A DNA stretch of 27,498 nucleotides from JAODBQ01 sp038213195 (GTDB taxonomy: Bacteria > Actinomycetota > Acidimicrobiia > Acidimicrobiales > Ilumatobacteraceae). A model generated the notes under the pieces. The model was not told the origin of the DNA. It searched no databases and was given only the letters and a program-made list of their open reading frames with translations. A program made the translations under genes and the position numbers. The stretch lies in the NCBI GenBank assembly GCA_038213195.1, contig JBBQTN010000048.1, forward strand, positions 1 to 27,498. The letters are read 5' to 3'. Shown in pieces: positions 21,783 through 27,498 of this stretch. The first letter of the stretch is position 1; every line of letters starts with the position of its first letter.

Positions 21783-23282
21783 ATGGCTGACGAGGAACCT
21801 GTGCGACCGGTGCGAGAGCAGCGCTTCGACCGCCGGATGAGCGACGCCGAGGCGTTGATGTGGAACGTCGAGAAGGACCCGTGGCTCAACCCGAGTGGTG
21901 GTTCGCTGATCATCGTCGACCGCCCGCCCGACATCGTCCACTTCCGCAAGCAGTTGGCCGCGGCCGTCGCCGAGGTGCCGCGGCTGATGGAGCGGGTGAT
22001 CGGCGGGTTCGGCCGGTTCAGCCCGCCCGTGTGGCGGCCCGACCCGGAGTTCGACATCGACCACCACATCCGCCAGGTGGCGCTGCCGGCGCCGGGATCG
22101 ATGCGTCAGCTGCTCGACATGACCGCCCAGATCTACCAGGACCCCTACGACCGGACGCGTCCACTGTGGATGTACTACGTGATCGAGGGCTTGGAGGGCG
22201 GGCGTGCCGGGATGGTCTGGAAGATCCACCACACCGTCGCCGACGGGACCGGCGCGGCACGGCTGTCGGAGATGTTCATCCAGCTGACCCGCGAGGCCCC
22301 GCCAGCGCCCGAAGTCGACCTCGACGCGATCGTCGCCGCGGCGGTCGCCGAGGACGCCGCGTCGAACGGCAACCCGTCGATGCTCGAGTCGCTGTTCGGC
22401 ACCGCCACCCACCTGGCGCGACGCCAGGCCGGGATCGCCCGGCGGGTCGCGGGCGAGATGGCGATGCTCGGCGCCGATCCGATGCGGGCGCGCGACGTGG
22501 TCAACAACGTGACGCGCACGATCGGGCAGCTCCGCGGCCAGCTCGGCGGTGGTGGCGAGGCCCCTGCGCCGGCGGGGGAGAGCGACGCAGAAGCGGCGAT
22601 CCCCGGCGGTTCGCCGTTGTGGCGGTCGCGGTCGCGCCACCGCTACCTCGACGTGATGTCGTTCCCGCTCGACAAGGCGCTGGCGTCGGCGAAGGCCCTC
22701 GGCGGCTCGCTCAACGACTGGTTCCTGACCGGCGTGGTCAACGGCGCCGTCGCCTACCATGACGAGCGCGGCGTGCCGCTGCGCACGCTGAACACCAGCT
22801 TCGTGGTCAGCACCCGCGCCGACAAGGCGATCGGCGGCAACTCGTTCACGCCGAGCCGGTTCAGCGCACCGGCGGGGCCGATGGAGTCGGCGCAACGGTT
22901 CAAGGTGCTCAGCGAGGCGATGGCCGAGAAGCGTTCGCAGGTGTCGGGATCGGGGATGTTGTCCGGCCTCGCCGGTGTCGCCAACCTGCTGCCGACGTCG
23001 CTCGTCACCAGCGTCGCCCGCTCGCAGGCGTCGAAGATGGACTTCGCCACCTCCAACCTGCGCGGCGCGAAGCGGCGGTTCTACATCTCGGGGGCTCGCG
23101 TCGAGGAGAGCTACGCGTTCGGGCCGTTGGCCGGCACTGCGTTCAACCTCACGGCGATGTCCTACGCCGGCAACTTCGCGATCTGCCTGTTCATGGATCC
23201 GGTGGCGATCGAAGACCCGTCCGGCCTGCACGACCACGTCGAAGCGGCGTATCAGGAACTGATCGACGTGAGCATCGGCTGA
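21783..23282 (+). CDS. WS/DGAT-family acyltransferase 2 (intact HHxxxDG)
   Basis: A 499-aa wax ester synthase/diacylglycerol acyltransferase. The active-site motif HHTVADG (149-155) is complete, preceded by PYDRTRPLWMYYVIEGL (121-137). The middle is a variable helical region with a Gly/Ala-rich loop (about 259-278); the second half has LGGSLNDWFLTGVVNGAVA (about 304-322) and the C-terminal NLRGAKRRFYISGARVEESYAFGPL, as in the family. It should acylate diacylglycerol or long-chain alcohols with acyl-CoA to make storage lipid at the membrane. ATG 21783 has GAGGAG 7-8 nt upstream. It follows the HAD-PlsC gene by 54 nt and is the likely end of the cluster; a weak hairpin lies past its stop. It is only distantly related to WS/DGAT 1. 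Confidence 0.95.
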   Translation: MADEEPVRPVREQRFDRRMSDAEALMWNVEKDPWLNPSGGSLIIVDRPPDIVHFRKQLAAAVAEVPRLMERVIGGFGRFSPPVWRPDPEFDIDHHIRQVALPAPGSMRQLLDMTAQIYQDPYDRTRPLWMYYVIEGLEGGRAGMVWKIHHTVADGTGAARLSEMFIQLTREAPPAPEVDLDAIVAAAVAEDAASNGNPSMLESLFGTATHLARRQAGIARRVAGEMAMLGADPMRARDVVNNVTRTIGQLRGQLGGGGEAPAPAGESDAEAAIPGGSPLWRSRSRHRYLDVMSFPLDKALASAKALGGSLNDWFLTGVVNGAVAYHDERGVPLRTLNTSFVVSTRADKAIGGNSFTPSRFSAPAGPMESAQRFKVLSEAMAEKRSQVSGSGMLSGLAGVANLLPTSLVTSVARSQASKMDFATSNLRGAKRRFYISGARVEESYAFGPLAGTAFNLTAMSYAGNFAICLFMDPVAIEDPSGLHDHVEAAYQELIDVSIG

Positions 23283-23303
23283 TCGACGGTTGCAGGGTCG
23301 CGT

Positions 23304-23317
23304 GCCTCTGGCGAGGC
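23304..23317. terminator. Weak hairpin between convergent genes
   Basis: GCCTC-TGGC-GAGGC in the 46-nt space between WS/DGAT 2 and the convergent diguanylate cyclase gene. The stem is only 5 bp with no T-run on either side, so a terminator role is a weak guess based on position. Confidence 0.2.
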
Positions 23318-23328
23318 GCTCGGCGTGA

Positions 23329-24951
23329 TCAGAGGTCGGCGTAGACGGGCTGCGCCCTGCCGGCACGTTTCGACTGGTACATGCCGCGGTCCGCGGCGGC
23401 GATGATCGCGTCGGCGGTGGTGCCGGCGTCGGTCGCCCACGCCACACCGACGCTGGACCGCAGCCGGATCTCCAGGCCGTCGACGAGCTGCATCGGTTCG
23501 TTGAGTGCTTGGCCAAGACGCGAGCCGATGCGCATCGCCTCGCCGATGTCCTCGGTGCCGGGCAACACGACGATGAACTCGTCGCCGCCCAGGCGCCCGA
23601 TGACATCGAAGCTGCGCATCGCCTGGCGCAGCCGGCCTGCGGCGCTGGCCAGCAGCTGGTCGCCGGTCTCGTGACCGAACGTGTCGTTGACCTCCTTGAA
23701 GCCGTCGAGGTCGAGGAACACCACCGCGGTCCCGCACGAGCCCGCGCCCCCACCGGCGAGGATGCGGGCCAGCTCGTCGAGCACCGCGGCGCGGTTGAGG
23801 CAGCCGGTCAGCTCGTCGACGGTGGCCCGCCTGTGCAGCTCGGCGCGCAGCTCGGCGGCGTCGGTGACGTCATCGATGCACAGCACCGCTCCTGCCGGAT
23901 CGTCCGCTGCGTCGGTGAGCGCCCGGATCGCCACGGAGCACTGGTGCAGCCGCGGGTCGCCGGGGACGATCAGCCGCACCACGAGATCGGCGTCACGACC
24001 GTCGGTGAGCACACCGTCCAGCGCGGCATCGAGCAGCTCGCGATCCTCGGCGATCACGGCCGCGAGCTGCTCGTCGACGGTGGCTGACGCGCCGACTCCG
24101 ACGATCGAGTAGAGGCGGACGTTGGCGTAGACGACGAGACGGTCCGCGTCGACGTGCAGCACGCCGGAGGGCAGCGCCTCGGTCAGCCGGCTGAGCAGCT
24201 GCTCGCGCTGACGGAGGACCTCCAGCGCTGCCATCTCCTCGGAGATGTCGACCATCTCGGTGTCGACGCACGCCTCGGCCCGGTCGAGCAGGTTGGTGTT
24301 GGTCAGCTCCATCCACAACCACGAGCCGTCGCGCCGGCGGTGGCGGGCGCGCAGCTGCGATTCCCCGCCGGGGGACATCAGCATCTCCATCCAGGCACTG
24401 ATCGACCGGTCCTGGTCGTCGGGATGGATCAGGTCGAGCGACCGCGTGCCGATCAGCTCGGTGCGTTCGTAGCCGAGGATCTGGCAGATCCGGTCGTCGG
24501 CGAAGCTGATGATCGCCACCTCGTCCTTGTTCATCCGACCCGATCGCGGTGGGATCGGGACCCGGTCGAGCAGGCCGGACTCCACCCCTGTTCGGCCCTC
24601 GGTGACGAGCACACCGAGGAGGACGCCGTGGCGGCCGCGGAGGTCGATGACGTAGCACGTCGCGTCGGCACCGTTGACGAGCACGACGGGGGCGTGCGCC
24701 GAGCCGACCAACTTGGCCCGGGTCCAGACATCGAGCGCCGCCGTCCTCGAGCTGGCGCCGATCAGGTCCAGCGCTGTCGTGGTCTGGGGCATCGACCAGC
24801 CCGGGCTGGCGATCGACGCGGGAAGGGCGACCAATCGCCCATCGACATCGAGCGCGCTGAGCAGTGCGTCGGGATGCCGTTCGAGCAGTGATGCCAGCAG
24901 CGCGTCGCGGGCGTCGTCGGCGCCCAGCGGCTCGGGGTCGATGTTGTCCAT
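23329..24951 (-). CDS. PAS-GGDEF diguanylate cyclase
   Basis: A 540-aa soluble protein that should make cyclic di-GMP. Residues about 20-125 are a degenerate PAS-like module, about 140-240 a clear PAS domain (ICQILGYERTELIG, then LDLIHPDDQDR, RRRDGSWLWMEL), and about 252-365 a third PAS-like module. The GGDEF domain spans about 372-540, with DELTGCLNR (379-387), FLDLDGFKEVND and the catalytic GGDEF at 455-459. RSFD (446-449) lies five residues before it, the layout of the product-inhibition I-site. No EAL domain and no membrane helix are seen, so signals are likely cytosolic. ATG 24951 is the natural start, though the ribosome site is weak (TTGGAA). It is convergent with WS/DGAT 2 and divergent from the aldo/keto reductase (266-nt gap). 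Confidence 0.93.
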   Translation of the reverse strand: MDNIDPEPLGADDARDALLASLLERHPDALLSALDVDGRLVALPASIASPGWSMPQTTTALDLIGASSRTAALDVWTRAKLVGSAHAPVVLVNGADATCYVIDLRGRHGVLLGVLVTEGRTGVESGLLDRVPIPPRSGRMNKDEVAIISFADDRICQILGYERTELIGTRSLDLIHPDDQDRSISAWMEMLMSPGGESQLRARHRRRDGSWLWMELTNTNLLDRAEACVDTEMVDISEEMAALEVLRQREQLLSRLTEALPSGVLHVDADRLVVYANVRLYSIVGVGASATVDEQLAAVIAEDRELLDAALDGVLTDGRDADLVVRLIVPGDPRLHQCSVAIRALTDAADDPAGAVLCIDDVTDAAELRAELHRRATVDELTGCLNRAAVLDELARILAGGGAGSCGTAVVFLDLDGFKEVNDTFGHETGDQLLASAAGRLRQAMRSFDVIGRLGGDEFIVVLPGTEDIGEAMRIGSRLGQALNEPMQLVDGLEIRLRSSVGVAWATDAGTTADAIIAAADRGMYQSKRAGRAQPVYADL

Positions 24952-24952
24952 G

Positions 24953-24988
24953 TTCCAACTTTCGTGACCGGCTCGCCGGTGGTTCCAA
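24953..24988 (-). promoter_or_regulatory. Operator-like palindrome before the diguanylate cyclase start
   Basis: ACCGGC-TC-GCCGGT (24967-24980) is flanked by two copies of TTCCAA (24953-24958 and 24983-24988). The group begins one base from the start codon on the minus strand, so it could be a repressor site or a hairpin hiding the start. The rest of 24952-25217 shows no other clear element besides the GAGGAG ribosome site of the aldo/keto reductase. Confidence 0.3.
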
Positions 24989-25217
24989 GCACCTATCGGC
25001 ACCGAGGCCGCTGACCGTGAGACCACACCTTTGCGCACAGCGGCGCGACTCGTCGGCATCGACGTGCGAGGCTGGCACCAATGTGGCGTCGTGATGGTCA
25101 GTGGCTGACGCACGTCGGTGCGAAGACGACAGCGGGCTCGGACCCGAGGAGGTCGGTGCGGTCCGAGCTCCTGCGCACGCGGGGTCAGACTGCACCGCCG
25201 ATCGACGAGGAGCCACG

Positions 25218-26225
25218 ATGACCATCCCCACCCGCACGCTCGGCCGAGACGGGTTGCGCGCCGGCGCGATCGGGCTCGGCTGCATGAGCTTCAGCCCGAC
25301 GTACGGCGGGTTCGAGGGCTACGACCCCACCAAGACGATCAACCGCGCCCTCGACCTCGGCGTGACGATGCTCGACACCGCCGACGTGTACGGCCCGCGC
25401 ACGAGCGAGGAGGTCGTCGGTCGAGCGATCAAGGGACGGCGCGACGAGGTCACCCTCGCCACCAAGTTCGGCATCCTGCGCATCGGTCGCGTCGAGCCGG
25501 GCACGCGGCAGGTTGACGGACGGCCCGAGTACGTGCGCGCCTCGATCGAAGGCTCGCTGCAACGACTCGGCGTCGACCACGTCGACCTGTACTACCTCCA
25601 CCGCCCCGATCCGGACGTGCCGATCGAAGACACCGTGGGGGCCATGGCCGAGCTCGTCGTCGCAGGCAAGGTCCGCCGGCTGGGCCTGTCCGAGGCGTCC
25701 GCCGACACGATCCGTCGTGCGGTCGCGGTGCACCCGATCGCTGCGCTGCAGTCCGAGTACTCGTTGTTCAGCCGCGACATCGAAGGCGAGATCCTCGACA
25801 CCTGCCGCGAGCTGGGCGTCGGCATCGTCCCGTACAGCCCGCTCGGGCGGGGGGTGCTCACCGGCACGGTCACCAGCACCGACGAGATGTCGGCTGCCGA
25901 CTTCCGGCGTCACCACCCGCGGTTCGCCGACGGCGCGCTCGACGCGAACCGCCTCCTCGTCGACGAGGTGCGCGACATCGCAGGATCCCACGGGGCGACG
26001 CCGGGCCAGGTCGCGCTGGCGTGGGTCCTCGCTCAAGGCGATGACCTGATCCCGATCCCCGGCACCAAGCGCGTCCCCTACCTCGAGGAGAACGCCGCTG
26101 CCGCTGATGTCGTGCTGACCGCCGACGACCTCGACCGTCTCGGGCTGCTGTCGGCGCGGATCACCGGGCCGCGTGCCGCCGACCCCGGCTGGATCAACCG
26201 CACGACCCGCCAGCGCGTCGACTGA
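25218..26225 (+). CDS. Aldo/keto reductase (AKR superfamily)
   Basis: A 335-aa NADPH-dependent oxidoreductase with the (beta/alpha)8 barrel of the aldo/keto reductases. The catalytic tetrad is visible: Asp53 and Tyr58 in DTADVYG, Lys83 in LATKFG and His128 in YYLHRPD. The segments GLGCMSFSPTYGG (19-31), YSPLGRGVLTG and IPIPGTKRVPYLEENA near the C-terminus place it near the AKR13/YakC-like group of oxidoreductases. The usual substrates are aldehydes or ketones; nothing here identifies one. ATG 25218 has GAGGAG 6 nt upstream, and family N-termini begin with the TRTLGRDGL segment; the open frame upstream is not family-like. It converges on the enoyl-CoA hydratase gene, with a candidate terminator between them. 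Confidence 0.94.
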   Translation: MTIPTRTLGRDGLRAGAIGLGCMSFSPTYGGFEGYDPTKTINRALDLGVTMLDTADVYGPRTSEEVVGRAIKGRRDEVTLATKFGILRIGRVEPGTRQVDGRPEYVRASIEGSLQRLGVDHVDLYYLHRPDPDVPIEDTVGAMAELVVAGKVRRLGLSEASADTIRRAVAVHPIAALQSEYSLFSRDIEGEILDTCRELGVGIVPYSPLGRGVLTGTVTSTDEMSAADFRRHHPRFADGALDANRLLVDEVRDIAGSHGATPGQVALAWVLAQGDDLIPIPGTKRVPYLEENAAAADVVLTADDLDRLGLLSARITGPRAADPGWINRTTRQRVD

Positions 26226-26272
26226 ACCGGCCGAGCCAACGTCGCCGGCGGGTGGCCGCCGGGATCGTTCTG

Positions 26273-26310
26273 GTCGCAGCCAGTACCGTACGTAGCCTTC
26301 CGGCTGCGAC
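26273..26310. terminator. Candidate bidirectional terminator between convergent genes
   Basis: GTCGCAGCC (26273-26281) and GGCTGCGAC (26302-26310) form a perfect 9-bp inverted repeat around a 20-nt loop in the 168-nt gap between the convergent aldo/keto reductase and enoyl-CoA hydratase genes. There is no T-run. Position and symmetry suggest termination; the long loop weakens the case. Confidence 0.35.
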
Positions 26311-26393
26311 TTGGCTGCGCGTTCGCTCGGTCCAGCGCCCTGGCTCGGGTGGCGCCGGCCGGCGAGACAGGGTCAACCTCCGCTGTCACGGCG

Positions 26394-27206
26394 TCAGCGC
26401 CCGTGGAACGTCGGTGCTCGCTTCTCGACGAAGGCGCGGGCCGCTTCGCGGTGATCGTTCGTGCCGCCGGTGTGGATGTGGTGCGCGGCTTCCATGTCGA
26501 GGCACTCGCCGAGCTCACCGTGCACGGCGCGATTGAGGTTCTCCTTCATGTACCGGTAGGCGACCGTCGGGCCGTGGGCGAGAATCCGAGCACGTTCGGC
26601 GACGTCGGCGGCGAATGTCTCGGCGGGGAAGATCGCGTTGACGATGCCGAGCTGCTCCGCCTCCTCCGCTGTCAACCGCTCGGAGAAGTAGTACAGCTCG
26701 CGGGCCTTGCCGCTGCCGACGAGGCGGGTCAGGAACCAGGTGCCGCCGTAGTCGCCGGCGAAGCCGACCTTGGCGAACGCAGTGGTCAGCACCGCGCCGG
26801 GCAGGGCGTAGCGCAGGTCGCTGGCCAGCGCGACCGAGAGCCCACCGCCTGCCGTCGCTCCGCCGAGCGCGGCGATCGTCGGCTTCGGCATCTCGTGCAG
26901 GCGCTGGCTGATCGCCCGCTGGTTGAGCCGCTGGAGGTGCACCCCGGCGTCGTAGGCCGTGGAGGCCCCGTCACCGCTGGCCATCCCTTTGACGTCGCCG
27001 CCGGCGCAGAACGCGCCGCCCGCGCCGGTCAGCACCACGCAGCAGACGTCGTCGGCCACCTCGACAGCCGCGAGGACCCGCGCCATCGCGTCGTTCATCT
27101 CGCCGGTCATCGCGTTGCGCCGTTCCGGCCGGTTCATGGTCAGCGTGGCGACCCCGTCGTCGACCGCGGCGAGCAGCTCGTCGGTGCCGGTGTCAATCGT
27201 TCTCAT
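26394..27206 (-). CDS. Enoyl-CoA hydratase/isomerase family protein
   Basis: A 270-aa crotonase-superfamily enzyme. The CoA/oxyanion-hole segments are GGAFCAGGDVKGM (63-75) and IAALGGATAGGGLSVALASD (111-130). The active-site stretch FAKVGFAGDYGGTWFLTRLVG (144-164) lacks the Glu of the PE-x-x-x-G segment usual in true hydratases and instead has Asp152 in GDYGG, as in PaaG-type isomerases and related acyl-CoA enzymes. A ring- or double-bond isomerase role is therefore as likely as hydration. The C-terminal helical domain ends FVEKRAPTFHGR, as usual. ATG 27206 has no Shine-Dalgarno but has TACGGT exactly 7 nt upstream, so expression is probably leaderless. It is divergent from the small protein gene at the window end. 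Confidence 0.93.
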   Translation of the reverse strand: MRTIDTGTDELLAAVDDGVATLTMNRPERRNAMTGEMNDAMARVLAAVEVADDVCCVVLTGAGGAFCAGGDVKGMASGDGASTAYDAGVHLQRLNQRAISQRLHEMPKPTIAALGGATAGGGLSVALASDLRYALPGAVLTTAFAKVGFAGDYGGTWFLTRLVGSGKARELYYFSERLTAEEAEQLGIVNAIFPAETFAADVAERARILAHGPTVAYRYMKENLNRAVHGELGECLDMEAAHHIHTGGTNDHREAARAFVEKRAPTFHGR

Positions 27207-27213
27207 CGCGCAG

Positions 27214-27219
27214 ACCGTA
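27214..27219 (-). promoter_or_regulatory. -10-like hexamer TACGGT for the enoyl-CoA hydratase gene
   Basis: TACGGT, 7 nt (CTGCGCG), then ATG 27206, with no ribosome site between. The same hexamer and spacing occur at LLM 2. No -35 box is recognised in the 121-nt divergent region. Confidence 0.45.
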
Positions 27220-27327
27220 CGCCCTGACCCCGTCCCGGCTCGTGCCCCGGCCACGCGCTCGCCGACCGAGGAGGCGGACGACGGAAGCCACCGTGATCCC
27301 GGTTGTCGACCGTGGCATCCTGGCGTC

Positions 27328-27498
27328 GTGGCCAAGTACGACCCGCTGTTCGAGTTCCTCTGCAGGGCCGACGATGGGCCCGTCGAGCTCGGGTTCGATG
27401 ACGTCGAACGGCTCGTCGGGCCGCTGCCCGCATCGGCGAGCAAGCATCCGATGTGGTGGGCGAACGACGCGGACGGAGCGAGCCACGCCCAGGCCCGG
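27328..27498 (+). CDS. Small conserved protein, DUF7662-like (3' partial)
   Basis: The first 57 codons of a gene that runs off the window, starting at GTG 27328. The start MAKYDPLFEFLCR, the middle LGFDDVERLVGPLPASA and the WWAND segment (43-47) match a small family of unknown function (DUF7662 style) that begins MxKYxPLxxFL and has an SA-x(4-6)-WWAN core. Many members are about 80-200 aa and some carry a second domain. No ribosome site precedes the GTG, so it may be leaderless, although the upstream hexamer CATCCT only loosely fits. It is divergent from the enoyl-CoA hydratase gene. No function is known. Confidence 0.65.
   Translation, partial: MAKYDPLFEFLCRADDGPVELGFDDVERLVGPLPASASKHPMWWANDADGASHAQAR

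Noticed and set aside
21477..23753. 758-codon minus-strand open frame opposite WS/DGAT 2
   Set aside because: It spans two well-supported genes and shows only antisense-type composition.
26282..26301. TACCGT hexamer within the loop of the 26273-26310 inverted repeat, looking like another leaderless promoter
   Set aside because: No start codon follows at the right distance and no plus-strand gene lies downstream; the region is between convergent genes.
1..27498. tRNA, rRNA, CRISPR array, transposase or phage genes
   Set aside because: None seen on reading both strands; no regularly spaced repeats and no recombinase-type proteins were found.

Overview
The window is very GC-rich DNA with gene-dense coding on both strands, many short overlaps (ATGA/GTGA type), several apparently leaderless genes and families typical of Actinomycetota: a BTAD-type regulator, luciferase-like F420/FMN monooxygenases, WS/DGAT acyltransferases and a HAD-PlsC fusion. 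The overall style fits the class Acidimicrobiia (Ilumatobacter-like), but that placement is an inference from gene content only. No rRNA, tRNA, CRISPR array, transposase or phage gene was seen. The window looks chromosomal.

Region 1 (1-6400). The 3' part of a membrane-anchored BTAD-type regulator converges on a MarR regulator + quinone oxidoreductase pair (minus strand). Next come a small stress-type pair (a GlsB/YeaQ-like membrane protein followed by a four-helix membrane protein, minus strand) and a divergent membrane-anchored phosphodiester glycosidase with a long Pro/Ser/Thr linker. The shared upstream region holds a stress-sigma-like promoter facing the GlsB-like gene.

Region 2 (6401-11539, minus strand). 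A compact five-gene unit reads, in transcription order: OmpR-type response regulator, sensor kinase, secreted LolA-like protein, ABC ATPase, ABC-2 permease. Junctions overlap or almost touch. This looks like an envelope-sensing and export module.

Region 3 (11726-16894). A catabolic or oxidative cluster: a tandem-EthD protein whose natural N-terminus seems lost to a one-base frameshift, two luciferase-like monooxygenases, an SCP2-like/phytanoyl-CoA-dioxygenase fusion (these last three a minus-strand unit) and a divergent phosphotriesterase-like metal hydrolase.

Region 4 (16983-23282, plus strand). A storage-lipid cluster: two related alpha/beta hydrolases, a WS/DGAT with a degenerate active site, a HAD-phosphatase/PlsC acyltransferase fusion and a second WS/DGAT with an intact HHxxxDG motif. 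A 92-nt hairpin-rich module bounded by a 15-nt direct repeat sits exactly between the second hydrolase and the first WS/DGAT and encodes a 31-aa in-frame linker ORF.

Region 5 (23329-27498). A PAS-GGDEF diguanylate cyclase (minus), an aldo/keto reductase (plus), an enoyl-CoA hydratase/isomerase (minus) and the 5' end of a small conserved-domain protein running off the window.

Across the window, five genes without a Shine-Dalgarno sequence carry a TAnnnT hexamer 6-7 nt before the start codon, which suggests widespread leaderless transcription.
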